Shown here: piece after piece, positions 40,610-52,996 of the stretch
Position numbering within the stretch: position 1 is the stretch's first letter
Layout of the letters: the number at the start of each line of letters is the position of its first letter
Assembly (NCBI RefSeq): GCF_900188315.1
Contig: NZ_LT897781.1
Location: 1,116,001 to 1,180,000, forward strand
Length of the DNA: 64,000 nt
Direction of reading: 5' to 3'
Origin: Marinobacter sp. es.042
GTDB lineage: Bacteria > Pseudomonadota > Gammaproteobacteria > Pseudomonadales > Oleiphilaceae
Position numbers and translations under genes: made by a program
Notes under the pieces: model-generated
Databases searched by the model: none
Told to the model about the DNA's origin: nothing
Seen by the model: only the letters and a program-made list of their open reading frames with translations

Positions 40610-41257
40610 ATGCTACAGTCTTTTCTGAAATGCCTGGCAACACTGATTATGGCGGCGTTTATTGCCAGCCCTGCAACTGCCAGTGAAGAAGACGCGAGTG
40701 CAGATGAGTTGGCCTCGCTGCTGAAGGGTTACGAATCCTATCAGGCGGATTTCATCCAGATCGTGGTCAACGAGAATGGTAACAAGGTGCAGGAAACCCG
40801 TGGCTCCCTGAAGGCCAAGCGCCCAGGGCTGTTTTACTGGGAGACCAGTGCGCCCCTGTCACAGTTTATTGTCAGTAATGGCGAAACGGTGGAAGTTTAC
40901 GATCCGGACCTGGAGCAGGTTACCATTCACAATCTCGACGATCGTGTGCAGTCCACACCCGCGCTCCTGTTAAGCGGTGAGGTGAATAATCTGGAGGAAA
41001 CCTACAGTGTTTCCGGTCGCCAGATTGGCGACAACACCCGTGAATTTACCCTGGAGCCACGCAGCCCGGACTCCCTCTTTACGTCGCTCAGGCTGACGTT
41101 CTTCAAGGGTGAGCTCCAGGAGATGCGCATGCAGGATTCCCTGGCACAGCTCAGCGTACTGAGTTTTGACCGGATCAGGCTGAACGAGCCCGTTGAGGCC
41201 GGCGCATTTACCCTCGACTATCCGGAGGGTGTGGATATTATCCGGGACGGGGCCTGA
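40610..41257 (+). CDS. lolA: Outer-membrane lipoprotein carrier LolA
   Basis: A 215-residue periplasmic chaperone that takes lipoproteins from LolCDE to LolB. A signal peptide (about 1-25, [17 protein letters not shown]) precedes the barrel-like domain; [20 protein letters not shown] and [12 protein letters not shown] match the LolA core. Its stop overlaps the rarA ATG (TGATG). Confidence 0.95.
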   Translation: MLQSFLKCLATLIMAAFIASPATASEEDASADELASLLKGYESYQADFIQIVVNENGNKVQETRGSLKAKRPGLFYWETSAPLSQFIVSNGETVEVYDPDLEQVTIHNLDDRVQSTPALLLSGEVNNLEETYSVSGRQIGDNTREFTLEPRSPDSLFTSLRLTFFKGELQEMRMQDSLAQLSVLSFDRIRLNEPVEAGAFTLDYPEGVDIIRDGA

Positions 41258-42594
41258 TGCAGGACAGCCTGTTCACGGAATCCTCTGGCTTCCGGCCGCT
41301 GGCCGCGAGAATGCGGCCGGCAAGCCTGGATGACTATGTGGGCCAGGCCCATCTGGTAGGGCCCGGAAAACCGCTGAGGCGCGCCGTTGAGCAGGGCCAG
41401 CTTCACTCAATGATACTCTGGGGCCCTCCTGGAGTCGGCAAAACCACCTTCGCCCAACTACTGGCCAATGTCAGCGATCTCAGTTTCGAGACGGTTTCGG
41501 CCGTACTGAGCGGTGTGAAAGAGATTCGGGCCGTTGTTGAGCGGGCTCGTAATCGCAAGCAGTCACAGGGTCGCGACACACTGTTGTTCGTGGATGAAGT
41601 TCACCGCTTCAACAAAAGCCAGCAGGATGCGTTTCTCCCCCACATTGAAGACGGTACATTCATCTTCGTTGGTGCGACCACTGAGAATCCCTCTTTTGAG
41701 CTGAACAGTGCGTTGCTTTCCAGAACACGTGTCTACGTGCTCAAGAACCTTGAGGAAGAGGACATCCTTCAGTTGCTACGCCGTGCGCTGACAGTTGATG
41801 AGGGTTTTGGTGGACGCCTGCGAGTTGATGAAGACGTGCTGACCCTGATGGCGGCAGCCTCTGGTGGCGACGCCCGCCGTGCTCTCAATGTCCTGGAAGT
41901 GGCGGCTGACCTGGCGGAGCCGGATGAGGCCGGCACGGATCGGGTAACGGCGGATCAGCTTGAGCAGGTCATGCAGACCAGCCTCCGCCGGTTCGACAAG
42001 GGCGGTGACGTATTCTACGACCAGATCTCAGCGTTGCATAAATCTGTTCGCGGATCAGATCCGGATGGCTCGCTGTATTGGCTGTGCCGGATGCTGGATG
42101 GTGGCTGTGATCCTCTCTATGTCGCCCGGCGTCTCGTGCGAATTGCCAGCGAAGACATTGGTAACGCCGACCCCCGTGCTCTGCAACTCAGCATGGAAGC
42201 CTGGGACGCTCAGGAGCGCTTGGGATCTCCGGAAGGGGAGCTGGCACTGGCCCAGGCAGTGACCTACCTGGCCATGGCGCCCAAGAGCAATGCGGTTTAC
42301 AACGCCTTCAACAGGTGCATGGCGGACATCCGGCAGGATCCGGACTACGAAGTCCCGGTCCACCTGCGCAATGCGCCCACCAAGCTGATGAAGAGCATGG
42401 GCCACGGAGATACCTATCGGTACGCACACGACGAACCGGAGGCCTTCGCCGCCGGCGAGTCCTATCTGCCCGAGGCGATCCACCAGCGCCGATACTACGA
42501 GCCCGTGAATCGTGGGCTGGAGATCAAGCTGGCGGAGAAACGCCAGCGCCTGGATTCCCGCAACTCTGAAAGCCCCCGCAAACGCTATACCTGA
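41257..42594 (+). CDS. rarA: Replication-associated recombination protein A
   Basis: A 445-residue AAA+ ATPase (RarA/MgsA, WRNIP1 type) acting at stalled forks with SSB. Walker A is [15 protein letters not shown], Walker B is [16 protein letters not shown], sensor 1 is [10 protein letters not shown] and sensor 2 [11 protein letters not shown]. The C-terminal tetramerisation domain follows. The gene order ftsK-lolA-rarA-serS is conserved in many gammaproteobacteria. Confidence 0.97.
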   Translation: MQDSLFTESSGFRPLAARMRPASLDDYVGQAHLVGPGKPLRRAVEQGQLHSMILWGPPGVGKTTFAQLLANVSDLSFETVSAVLSGVKEIRAVVERARNRKQSQGRDTLLFVDEVHRFNKSQQDAFLPHIEDGTFIFVGATTENPSFELNSALLSRTRVYVLKNLEEEDILQLLRRALTVDEGFGGRLRVDEDVLTLMAAASGGDARRALNVLEVAADLAEPDEAGTDRVTADQLEQVMQTSLRRFDKGGDVFYDQISALHKSVRGSDPDGSLYWLCRMLDGGCDPLYVARRLVRIASEDIGNADPRALQLSMEAWDAQERLGSPEGELALAQAVTYLAMAPKSNAVYNAFNRCMADIRQDPDYEVPVHLRNAPTKLMKSMGHGDTYRYAHDEPEAFAAGESYLPEAIHQRRYYEPVNRGLEIKLAEKRQRLDSRNSESPRKRYT

Positions 42595-44810
<2,216 letters not shown>

Positions 44811-44837
44811 GGCTCCCCGTTTGGTATCGGGCTACAA

Positions 44838-45914
44838 TCAGCCGATCTTGCGCTTGGGCAGTACGTCTTTCAGCTTGTCGCGCATATCCCGAATCGCCTT
44901 TTCCGTGGTCGGCCAGTCAATGCAGGCGTCTGTTACAGAGACACCGTACTTCAGATCTGCCAGGTTCTCGGGGATCGACTGGTTACCCCAATTGATGTTG
45001 CTTTCCACCATCAGGCTCTGGATCGAGGTGTTACCTTCCAGGATCTGGTGGGTGACATCCTGCATGACCAGCGGCTGAATGGCCGGATCCTTGCTGGAGT
45101 TGGCATGGCTGCAGTCAATCATCATCGACTTGCGCAGGCCTGCTTTATCCAGCGCCTGTTCGCACAGGGCGACGCTCACCGAATCGTAGTTGGGTTTGCC
45201 ACCGCCACCGCGGAGAACAACGTGGCCGTAGTTATTGCCCTTGGTACGGATAATCGCCACCTGCCCTTGCTGGTCGATACCCAGGAAACTGTGCGGGTGA
45301 GACACGGACTTCATGGCGTTCACCGCAACGTCCAGGCTGCCGTCGGTGCCGTTCTTGAAACCGATCGCCATGGACAGGCCGCTGCTCATCTCGCGGTGAG
45401 TCTGTGACTCGGTGGTACGGGCGCCGATGGCGGACCAGGCAATGGTGTCCTGCAGGTATTGCGGGGAGATCGGATCAAGCGCTTCGGTGGCTGCGGGCAG
45501 GCCAAGCTCGTTGATGTCCAGCAGCAGACGACGACCGATGTGAAGGCCCTGCTCAATGTCAAAAGTATCGTTCAGATGCGGATCGTTGATGAGACCTTTC
45601 CAGCCAACGGTTGTGCGAGGCTTCTCGAAATAGACACGCATAACGATCAGCAGCGTATCGCTGACTTCATCGGCAAGCTTCTTCAGGCGCGCGGCGTAAT
45701 CTCTCGCAGCTTCAACATCGTGAATGGAGCAGGGGCCCACCACGACGAATAGCCGGTGGTCCTTGCCATCCATGATGTCATAGATCGCCTGGCGGCCCTT
45801 TGAGACGGTTTCTGCGGCCTTGTCGGAGAGCGGCATCTCCTTCTTCAGCGCTTCAGGAGTTATCAGTGCTTCCTGGTTCGCCACATTCAGATTCTCTAGT
45901 TTGTTGCCCGACAT
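44838..45914 (-). CDS. 3-deoxy-7-phosphoheptulonate synthase, class I (DAHP synthase)
   Basis: A 358-residue enzyme for the first step of the shikimate pathway. VGPCSIHD carries the metal-binding Cys, MRVYFEKPRTTVGWKGLINDP is the substrate site, and RGGGGKPNY is conserved; DCSHANS provides another metal ligand. It is of the AroF/G/H group; the feedback amino acid (Tyr, Phe or Trp) cannot be read from sequence alone, so no symbol is given. It feeds aroC, pabB and trp genes of this window. It is divergent from the DUF1631 gene with a 174-bp gap. Confidence 0.95.
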   Translation of the reverse strand: MSGNKLENLNVANQEALITPEALKKEMPLSDKAAETVSKGRQAIYDIMDGKDHRLFVVVGPCSIHDVEAARDYAARLKKLADEVSDTLLIVMRVYFEKPRTTVGWKGLINDPHLNDTFDIEQGLHIGRRLLLDINELGLPAATEALDPISPQYLQDTIAWSAIGARTTESQTHREMSSGLSMAIGFKNGTDGSLDVAVNAMKSVSHPHSFLGIDQQGQVAIIRTKGNNYGHVVLRGGGGKPNYDSVSVALCEQALDKAGLRKSMMIDCSHANSSKDPAIQPLVMQDVTHQILEGNTSIQSLMVESNINWGNQSIPENLADLKYGVSVTDACIDWPTTEKAIRDMRDKLKDVLPKRKIG

Positions 45915-46010
45915 TTTGTTCTGCTTCCCCGATTCTGATCGTTGCAGCCCTGTGAACTATAGAATATGCCAACAGGGTTGCAGATTAACGCGAATAGCGC
46001 CGGTGCTCGG

Positions 46011-46041
46011 TTGCGGTCAACCCCGGCGAGTTGGTTATACT
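46011..46041 (+). promoter_or_regulatory. Weak candidate promoter of the DUF1631-PilZ pair
   Basis: TTGCGG at 46011-46016 and TATACT at 46036-46041 with a 19-bp spacer, about 48 bp before the start at 46089. The -10 box is good (5 of 6), the spacing long. Pattern only. Confidence 0.3.
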
Positions 46042-46088
46042 GCGTTATTTACAGGGCCTTTTCAACGCTTCTTAAGTACGGGGAACGG

Positions 46089-47912
46089 ATGTCGCAAAAC
46101 AGGCAGAGACCGAAGGATGTGCCTTCCGTTGCAGCGGTTTCAGGCAAGATTGACGATGTCCTGGCCGGCATTCGTGTTCCTGATCTTCCATACCCGGCTG
46201 GCAAGCTCGAACCAGACGCCGTTAGCGACTGGCGCCCACTTCTGGTTTCCTGCTGGTCAGAACAGCGTGACGAGCGGGTTACCCACGTTATCCGCTCCGT
46301 TCATCTGGAGTGGTCAGCCCGGCAAGTGAACGCCGCCTATGTGGCTGACCGCATAATGGACGTGTTCCTGAAGACAAGCGGCCTGCACCCGAGCCTCGCC
46401 CGCCGGGTAGCAAGGCTGCGTTTCTATCTTGCCTGGCGCATGAATCTCGAAGGGAAGAAAGCTTTCAGCAAGGTCCTTCTGGAGTGGTTGGACAGCCTTC
46501 AGGAGTGGCGCGGCTGGAGTGATTCCGGAGGCCGTTCCGCCAAAGTGCTGATGGATCAGCTGGATTCGCTGGTTATCGCCGTTTCCGCAAGTTTTGAATC
46601 CGGCAAGACGGAGCCGGTGAACGAATTTTGTCATCGCTGGCAGGAAGACGCCGGGAAGAGGAGTGCCCAGGTTGCAAAGCTCCGCCAACGGCTGCTGGAA
46701 ACCGAGCAGGGCGCTGCAAAGCAGCGCAAGGCAGAGCAGTCTTCCCGCGCATTGGTTGGTCGGGCTCTCCAGGGCCGCAAGCTCCCGCTTCCGATTGTCC
46801 GCTTTATCCTTGATCACTGGCAGGGTCTGCTGAAGCAGTCGATCTGGGATTCCGGTCTCGAGGGAGAGAATCTGCGACATGGCAGCAAGTTGCTGGAATG
46901 GCTGGTCTGGATTGGTGATCCGTCGCTTTCCGACAAGGACCGTAACCGGCTCTATCACGTGGGCGAACAGATCGGTGATCGCATCCTTGATGTCTGGAAA
47001 CGGGTTTTTAATGAATCACTGCCTGCGGAGTCCCTGTCTGGGATCGAATCCGCCATGGTTTCCAGGCTGAGAGGGGAGGCACCGGATCTTGTGGAGGCTC
47101 TGCCGGCGGCGGGGAGCTTCCACTGGGATAGCAATTGGCTCAACTTCGAAGTGCCCGCGGCAGGGGCTTTTGAACCGTATGAGGGGCAATGGTTTGTCGA
47201 GGGCGAGGGTGTCGGGGAGCAGCGCCGTTACTTCTATGCGTTCTTACCGGAGTCGGCAGAAATCCTCTGGACCAACGGCGCCGGCGTGAAACTGGGGCTG
47301 CAGACCTGGGGCGAGTTTCAGAGGGCCCTTGAGCAGGAGCAGATCCGGCCATTGCCTCAGCTCACGCCGTTCGGAACGGTGTTGGCAGAAACGGTGGAAC
47401 TGCTTGCCCGTGTCTGCGAGAAGCAGCGTCGGCAGAGGGAGCAGGCGGCGGAAGCTGCCAGGCTGCGCGCCGAGGAATTGAGGCGGGAAAAAGAAGTCGC
47501 GGAAGAACGGCGCAGAGCCGAGGAAGCGGAGCGTGAAGCCGAGTTTGAGCGTCAGCGGCAAGCCGATGAAGAGCAACGACTCGCCGATGAACAGGCTGAA
47601 AAGGAACGGATCCGGAAGGAAAGAACGCTGCTGGCCGAGAAACAGGTGGATGCCATCAAGCTTGGTGGCTGGATTGTCGTTGAACCCGATGAAACGTCTG
47701 ATGAACCTGTCCGTCTGAAACTGGCCGTACGCATCAATGCGTCGAGAAAGCTCGTGTTTGTGGACCGTCTTGGCCTGAACCGGCGCGAGTTTCTCGAGGA
47801 CGCCCTTGTTGAAGGAATTGTTGAAGGTCGGATACGGGTTCTGGGAACCTCCGCGGAATTCGACGATACTCTTAGCAGGGTAGTCGGGCGGATTCGCGTT
47901 GGCCGCAACTGA
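46089..47912 (+). CDS. DUF1631 family protein
   Basis: A 607-residue soluble protein without signal peptide or membrane segments. RRVARLRFYLAWRM, LPLPIVRFILDHWQGLLKQSIW and SKLLEWLVWIGDP fit the repetitive DUF1631 pattern; a long Arg/Glu coiled coil (about 440-530) precedes a compact C-terminal beta domain (IKLGGWIVVEPDE to LVFVDRLGLNRREFL), which itself resembles a PilZ-like barrel in family descriptions. Function is not established. The ATG at 46089 follows a GGGGAACGG; the open frame runs upstream to 45966 without a better start. It is followed after 25 bp by a PilZ-domain gene, a frequent partnership. Confidence 0.85.
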   Translation: MSQNRQRPKDVPSVAAVSGKIDDVLAGIRVPDLPYPAGKLEPDAVSDWRPLLVSCWSEQRDERVTHVIRSVHLEWSARQVNAAYVADRIMDVFLKTSGLHPSLARRVARLRFYLAWRMNLEGKKAFSKVLLEWLDSLQEWRGWSDSGGRSAKVLMDQLDSLVIAVSASFESGKTEPVNEFCHRWQEDAGKRSAQVAKLRQRLLETEQGAAKQRKAEQSSRALVGRALQGRKLPLPIVRFILDHWQGLLKQSIWDSGLEGENLRHGSKLLEWLVWIGDPSLSDKDRNRLYHVGEQIGDRILDVWKRVFNESLPAESLSGIESAMVSRLRGEAPDLVEALPAAGSFHWDSNWLNFEVPAAGAFEPYEGQWFVEGEGVGEQRRYFYAFLPESAEILWTNGAGVKLGLQTWGEFQRALEQEQIRPLPQLTPFGTVLAETVELLARVCEKQRRQREQAAEAARLRAEELRREKEVAEERRRAEEAEREAEFERQRQADEEQRLADEQAEKERIRKERTLLAEKQVDAIKLGGWIVVEPDETSDEPVRLKLAVRINASRKLVFVDRLGLNRREFLEDALVEGIVEGRIRVLGTSAEFDDTLSRVVGRIRVGRN

Positions 47913-47937
47913 TATTGCCGAAGCAGGAAAAACAACA

Positions 47938-48342
47938 ATGGCAGACAATGACTATAGCTTTGGAACCCGGAATGAACCGCCCGTTGATCAGGACAATCGG
48001 GCCGATTACCGTCTTACGGCGCGAGCCAGGGCAATACTCGAGCTTGAGTCCGGCTTGCCTGAAGAAACCGGAGCCGAGGAGCGTGACCTTGTCTGCGGTA
48101 TTCGTGATATTTCCGCCAGTGGTCTTTGCCTAACAGCTGAAGAACCCCTTTCCCTGGGGGCCCTGTTGCCGGCGAGCGTATTTCTTGGTAACCACGCCCA
48201 ACCTTTCGGTCTGATGGTCGAAGTGGTCTGGTGTCGGCCCAACGAGTCGAGCTTTCTGGTGGGGGCGAGAATCATCGAGTCTGACGAAACCGCATACGTC
48301 GAGTGGGTGGAGGCCGTGGCCTCGGCAATGGCCCAGGATTGA
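47938..48342 (+). CDS. PilZ-domain c-di-GMP-binding protein
   Basis: A 134-residue protein made almost wholly of one PilZ domain. Both halves of the c-di-GMP motif are visible: RxxxR as RADYR (about residue 19) and DxSxxG as DISASG (about 57-62). This contrasts with the pilus PilZ at 11.8 kb, which lacks the arginine arm. The ATG at 47938 has AGGA about 10 nt upstream; a TTG at 47899 is an alternative. It is the second gene after DUF1631 and ends 22 bp before a bidirectional terminator. The output target is unknown. Confidence 0.88.
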   Translation: MADNDYSFGTRNEPPVDQDNRADYRLTARARAILELESGLPEETGAEERDLVCGIRDISASGLCLTAEEPLSLGALLPASVFLGNHAQPFGLMVEVVWCRPNESSFLVGARIIESDETAYVEWVEAVASAMAQD

Positions 48343-48364
48343 CTCTTGTCCGCGCAATCCAACG

Positions 48365-48393
48365 AAAAGAGCCGGCACAGCGCCGGCTCTTTT
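48365..48393. terminator. Bidirectional terminator between PilZ-domain gene and fabI
   Basis: A perfect 12-bp stem AAAAGAGCCGGC / GCCGGCTCTTTT with loop ACAGC. T-runs are present on both strands, serving the rightward PilZ gene and the leftward fabI. Confidence 0.93.
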
Positions 48394-48413
48394 ACTTTCG
48401 GGGAAGGTGAGAC

Positions 48414-49199
48414 TTACTCTTCCAGTTCACCCATTCCGGTAATGTTGAAGCCGCCGTCCACGTACATGATCTCGCCGGTAATACCGGAGGACATATCAGA
48501 GCCGAGGAATGCGGCAGCATTACCCACTTCGTCGATGGTGACGTTTCGCCGCAGCGGTGCACGCCTGGCGTTTTCGGCCAGCATCTTGCGGAAGCTCTTG
48601 ATGCCAGAGGCGGCCAGGGTCTTGATCGGGCCCGCGGAAATGCCATTCACCCGAATGCCGTCCCGGCCCAGGCTGGCGGCCATGTAGCGAACATTGGCTT
48701 CCAGGGAAGCCTTGGCCAGGCCCATCACATTGTAGTTCTGCAGAACCTTCTCGGCGCCGAGGTAGCTCAGGGTAATCAGCGAGCTGCCTTCATGCATCAT
48801 GCCACGGGCACCCTTGGCCAGCGCCACAAAGCTGTAGGAGCTAATATCGTGGGCAATTCGGAAGCCGTCACGGGTGGTTACGTCGACGTAGTTGCCGTCG
48901 AGCTCGTGTCCAGGCGCATAGCCGACAGCATGAACAATAATGTCGATGTTGTCCCAGTGCTTGCCCAGCTCTTTGAAGACGTTTTCAATTTCTTCGTCAC
49001 TTGCGACATCGCAGGGGAAAGTCAGCTTGCTGCCCCACTGTTCGGCGAATTTCTCAACCCGAGGCTGAAGTTTTTCATTCTGGTAGGTAAACGCCAGTTC
49101 AGCACCCTCGCGGGCGAAGGCCTCGGCGATACCGTAAGCAATGGACAGTTTGCTGGCTACGCCAACGATCAGTGCTTTCTTGCCACTGAGGATTCCCAT
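48414..49199 (-). CDS. fabI: Enoyl-[acyl-carrier-protein] reductase (FabI)
   Basis: A 261-residue NADH-dependent reductase of fatty-acid elongation. The catalytic residues sit exactly as in E. coli FabI: Tyr146, Tyr156 and Lys163 ([19 protein letters not shown]). The nucleotide-binding [13 protein letters not shown] is near the N-terminus. I chose the ATG at 49199 with GGGAG upstream; the frame is open to 49268. It is the last gene of the mltD-yejABEF-fabI series; the next gene upstream ends 65 bp before this start. Confidence 0.97.
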   Translation of the reverse strand: MGILSGKKALIVGVASKLSIAYGIAEAFAREGAELAFTYQNEKLQPRVEKFAEQWGSKLTFPCDVASDEEIENVFKELGKHWDNIDIIVHAVGYAPGHELDGNYVDVTTRDGFRIAHDISSYSFVALAKGARGMMHEGSSLITLSYLGAEKVLQNYNVMGLAKASLEANVRYMAASLGRDGIRVNGISAGPIKTLAASGIKSFRKMLAENARRAPLRRNVTIDEVGNAAAFLGSDMSSGITGEIMYVDGGFNITGMGELEE

Positions 49200-49264
49200 G
49201 GGTCGTTCTCCCTGTGTTCCTGATTTGCGAGCATTATCCCTGAGTGCTCTGGTCGGGGTAACGC

Positions 49265-50869
49265 TCAAATAGTCGTAGTTGGTTTCTGGTAAAAGAATGC
49301 GGCGTTCAGCAGTTCACGGGTGTACTCCGCCTGCGGTGCATCGAAAATCCTGGCCGCGTCCCCATATTCCACGATCCGGCCATGCTGCAGCACCAGCAGC
49401 TTATGGCTCAGGGCGCGCACCACGGCCAGGTCATGGCTGATAAAGATATAGCTTAGACCATAACGGGTCTGGATAGCCCTCAACAGTTCAATGACCTGCT
49501 TCTGCACGGTGCGGTCCAGGGCTGATGTGGGTTCGTCCAGAATGATCAGGTCGGGCTGCAGCACCAGAGCCCGGGCTATGGCAATGCGTTGGCGCTGGCC
49601 GCCAGAGAATTCATGTGGGTATCGATGCCGCGCCTCCGGATCAAGGCCAACGTCGGTCAGCGCGCGAATCACTTTGCTGTCGTGTTCGGCAGCGTTGTCC
49701 GCGTCGTGTATCTCCAGACCTTCGCGGACAATCTCGGCAATGGACATTCTGGGACTCAGGCTGCCAAACGGATCCTGAAAGACAATCTGCACGCGCCTTC
49801 GCCAGGGCCTGAAATCCCTCTGGTTAAGAAACGCCAGCTCCTCGCCCCCGAGGCGGATGCTCCCGGTACTGGAGATGAGCTTCAGCAGTGCATGGCCGAT
49901 GGTGGTCTTGCCGCTGCCACTTTCCCCGACGATTCCGAGCGTTTCGCCCCGATTGAGCTGGAAATCGGCGCCCTGCACAGCGTGGAAGGATTCCTTCACC
50001 TTGCCCAGAAGGCTCTTGCGTATCGGGAAACGCACGTCCAGTCGTTCAACAGCCAGCAACGGTTCTGCGCGCTTATCAAGGGGTAGGGGCGCTTCCGGGG
50101 GCTCGGCATCCAGAAGCTTTCGTGTATAGGGGTGTTGTGGGCTGGCAAACAGGGCATCGGTATCGGCCTCTTCCACGAGTTTGCCATGTTCCATGACGGC
50201 CACACGGTCGGCGTACCGGCGAACGATGGTCAGGTCATGGGTAATCAGAAGAATGGCCATACCCAGTTTCTGCTGAAGGTCCCTGAGCAATTCGAGAACC
50301 TGTTTCTGGACGGTTACATCCAGTGCCGTCGTGGGTTCGTCCGCAATAAGGAGATCAGGTTCATTGGCCAGGGCCATGGCGATCATCACTCGCTGCTTTT
50401 GCCCTCCCGACAACTGGTGGGGATAGGCGCCAAGCTTGCTTTCCGGGTTCTGTATTCCTACGAGTTGTAGCAGTTCCAGACAGCGCTGTTTTGCCTGTGG
50501 CCCGCGCATTCCCTTGTGCAGTTCCAGGGTTTCGCCAATCTGCTTTTCCACGGTATGCAGCGGGTTCAGGGATGTCATGGGCTCCTGGAATATCATCCCA
50601 ATTTCCCGGCCGCGGATCTGGCGCATGCGCTTCTCGGTGGCGGCCAGAAGATCTTCATCGCGGTACCGGATCTGCCCGCTGGGGTAGCTGGCGTGCCGCG
50701 CATCCAGGAGGCGCAGAATCGACAGTGCCGAAATGGATTTGCCGGAGCCGCTTTCGCCCACCAGTGCGAGGGTCTCGCCTTGACGGATTGCCAGTGACAG
50801 GGATTCGACGGCTGGAGGTCCGTGATCAAAACAGATGGAAAGATCGGAAATCTGAAGTAACTGGCTCAT
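49265..50869 (-). CDS. yejF: YejF, ABC transporter with two fused ATPase domains
   Basis: A 534-residue ATPase with two ABC domains in tandem: first Walker A GESGSGKS near residue 41, signature LSGGQKQR and Walker [13 protein letters not shown]; second Walker [10 protein letters not shown] near residue 315, FSGGQRQR and [12 protein letters not shown]. It energises the peptide importer YejABEF, known in E. coli for uptake of microcin C and small peptides. The start ATG is 1 nt after the yejE stop; 14 more codons upstream are open but not needed. Confidence 0.94.
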   Translation of the reverse strand: MSQLLQISDLSICFDHGPPAVESLSLAIRQGETLALVGESGSGKSISALSILRLLDARHASYPSGQIRYRDEDLLAATEKRMRQIRGREIGMIFQEPMTSLNPLHTVEKQIGETLELHKGMRGPQAKQRCLELLQLVGIQNPESKLGAYPHQLSGGQKQRVMIAMALANEPDLLIADEPTTALDVTVQKQVLELLRDLQQKLGMAILLITHDLTIVRRYADRVAVMEHGKLVEEADTDALFASPQHPYTRKLLDAEPPEAPLPLDKRAEPLLAVERLDVRFPIRKSLLGKVKESFHAVQGADFQLNRGETLGIVGESGSGKTTIGHALLKLISSTGSIRLGGEELAFLNQRDFRPWRRRVQIVFQDPFGSLSPRMSIAEIVREGLEIHDADNAAEHDSKVIRALTDVGLDPEARHRYPHEFSGGQRQRIAIARALVLQPDLIILDEPTSALDRTVQKQVIELLRAIQTRYGLSYIFISHDLAVVRALSHKLLVLQHGRIVEYGDAARIFDAPQAEYTRELLNAAFFYQKPTTTI

Positions 50870-50870
50870 A

Positions 50871-51899
50871 TCAGCTCTTCCTCGGATCGAAGGCATCGCG
50901 TACGGCCTCACCCACGAACACCAGCAAGGTGAGCATCAGCGACAACGATACGAAGGCGGATATGCCCAGCCAGGGCGCATGCAGGTTGGCCTTGCCCTGG
51001 GCGATCAGTTCACCCAACGAGGGCGAACCCGAGGGCAGACCAAAGCCAAGGAAATCCAGGGAGGTCAGGCCGGTAATTGCCCCCGTCAGAATGAACGGGA
51101 GGAAGGTCAGCGTGGCTACCATGGCATTGGGGAGTATGTGCCGGAACATGATTTTGCGGTTGTCCAGACCCAGTGCACGGGCAGCTTTGACGTATTCGAA
51201 ATTACGGGCCCGAAGGAATTCCGCACGGACCACATCCACCAGCCCCATCCAGCTGAACAGCAGCATGATGCCCAGCAGCCACCAGAAGTTTGGCTGCACA
51301 ATGCTGGAGAGAATGATCAGCAGATACAGTACCGGCAGGCCGGACCAGACCTCGATAAAGCGCTGGCCCAGCAGATCAATCTTGCCGCCGTAAAAGCCCT
51401 GTATGGCGCCGACCACTACGCCGACAATGCAACTGGCGATGGTCAGGGTAAGGCCGAACAGAACCGAAATGCGGAAGCCATAGATCACCCGGGCTGCAAC
51501 ATCCCGCCCCTGATCGTCGGTTCCCAGCCAGTTCTCTGCACTCGGCGGCGCCGGTGACGGAACCTCGAGATCGTAATTGATGGTGTTGTAGCTGAACCGG
51601 ATCGGTGGCCAGACCATCCATCCGTTGGCGCTTATCTCATCGGCGATAAAGGGATCGCGATAATCGGCTTCCGTGGGAAGGAAGCCTCCAAAGGTTTCTT
51701 CCGGCACGGATTGGACCACCGGGAAGTAGAGGTCGCCTTTGTAGGACACGACCAGCGGCGAGTCGTTGGCAATCAGCTCGGCGACCAGTGACAGGCCGAA
51801 CAGGGCGAGAAAGATCCACAAAGACCAGAAACCCCGGCGGTTTTTCCGGAAGTTCCGCAGGCGCCGCTGTTGGATCGGAGTGAGAGACCGGAAATTCAC
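50871..51899 (-). CDS. yejE: YejE, ABC transporter permease
   Basis: A 342-residue permease of the oligopeptide type. A basic N-terminus, one helix at about 28-48, a periplasmic loop (about 50-125), then five helices; the conserved EAA-like loop is [33 protein letters not shown]. The GTG start overlaps the yejB stop (GTGA). It pairs with YejB. Confidence 0.94.
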   Translation of the reverse strand: MNFRSLTPIQQRRLRNFRKNRRGFWSLWIFLALFGLSLVAELIANDSPLVVSYKGDLYFPVVQSVPEETFGGFLPTEADYRDPFIADEISANGWMVWPPIRFSYNTINYDLEVPSPAPPSAENWLGTDDQGRDVAARVIYGFRISVLFGLTLTIASCIVGVVVGAIQGFYGGKIDLLGQRFIEVWSGLPVLYLLIILSSIVQPNFWWLLGIMLLFSWMGLVDVVRAEFLRARNFEYVKAARALGLDNRKIMFRHILPNAMVATLTFLPFILTGAITGLTSLDFLGFGLPSGSPSLGELIAQGKANLHAPWLGISAFVSLSLMLTLLVFVGEAVRDAFDPRKS

Positions 51900-52981
51900 G
51901 CACCCTCCCGGCTTTCAAAATCGATCCGCGGATCGACCAGGACATAGGTAATGTCGCTGATCAGCTTCAGGATCAGGCCCATCAGGGTGAATATGTACAG
52001 GGTGCCGAAGATCACGGGATAGTCGCGGTTCAGGGCCGCCTCGAAACCGAGCAGCCCGAGCCCGTCGAGGGAAAAGATCACTTCAATCAGCAGGGAGCCC
52101 GTAAAGAACAGAGCGACAAGGACGCCTGGCAGGCTGGCAATCACGATCAGCATGGCATTGCGGAATACGTGGCCATACAGCACTTCTTTCTGGTCCAGAC
52201 CCTTGGCGCGGGCGGTTACCACGTACTGCTTTCCGATCTCATCCAGGAAGGAATTCTTGGTAAGCAGGGTCAGGGTGGCAAAACCGCCGATCACATTTGC
52301 GGTGACGGGCAACGCCAGGTGCCAGAAGTAATCCCCGATTTGCTGGTACCAGGTCAGCTCGTCGAAATTCGAAGAGGTCAGGCCCCGAAGCGGAAACCAG
52401 TCGAAATAACTGCCCCCGGCAAACAGCACGATGAGCAGTATCGCGAAGAGAAAGCCCGGAATGGCATAGCCCACCACAATGGCCGAACTGGTCCAGACAT
52501 CGAACCTGGAGCCGTCTGTAACGGCTTTCCGGATGCCCAATGGGATGGAAATAAAATAGATGATCAGCGTCGACCACAGCCCCAGGGAGATGGAAACGGG
52601 CATTTTATCAAGTATCAGGTCGATGACGCTTTTTTCCCGGAAGAAGGAGTCACCGAAGTTGAAGGTGGCGTAATCGCCAAGCATCTTGAAGAAGCGTTCG
52701 TGAGCGGGCTTGTCGAAGCCATACATGACTTCGATTTCTTTCAGAAGCTCATCGGGTATGCCGCGGGAACCACGCGTGTCGCCGGAAGAGTCGGCTACCT
52801 CGCCACCGGTACCACCACCGGAAGCCCGGGCCAGGGCGCTGCCGCCGTGGCCTTCCATCTCCGCGATCAGCTGCTCAACGGGACCACCGGGGGCCGCCTG
52901 CACAATGACAAAGTTGAGCAGCATGATTCCGATCAGCGTGGGGATGATCAGCGCCAGACGCCTGAGTATGTAGATGCCCAT
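51896..52981 (-). CDS. yejB: YejB, ABC transporter permease
   Basis: A 361-residue permease beginning [28 protein letters not shown], a standard DppB/OppB first helix. About six helices follow, with the EAA loop [29 protein letters not shown]. Between residues 38 and 90 is a family-specific Gly/Ser/Arg periplasmic insertion, as in E. coli YejB. It is 15 bp after yejA. Confidence 0.94.
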   Translation of the reverse strand: MGIYILRRLALIIPTLIGIMLLNFVIVQAAPGGPVEQLIAEMEGHGGSALARASGGGTGGEVADSSGDTRGSRGIPDELLKEIEVMYGFDKPAHERFFKMLGDYATFNFGDSFFREKSVIDLILDKMPVSISLGLWSTLIIYFISIPLGIRKAVTDGSRFDVWTSSAIVVGYAIPGFLFAILLIVLFAGGSYFDWFPLRGLTSSNFDELTWYQQIGDYFWHLALPVTANVIGGFATLTLLTKNSFLDEIGKQYVVTARAKGLDQKEVLYGHVFRNAMLIVIASLPGVLVALFFTGSLLIEVIFSLDGLGLLGFEAALNRDYPVIFGTLYIFTLMGLILKLISDITYVLVDPRIDFESREGA

Positions 52982-52996
52982 TTGGCGGCGTTTTCC

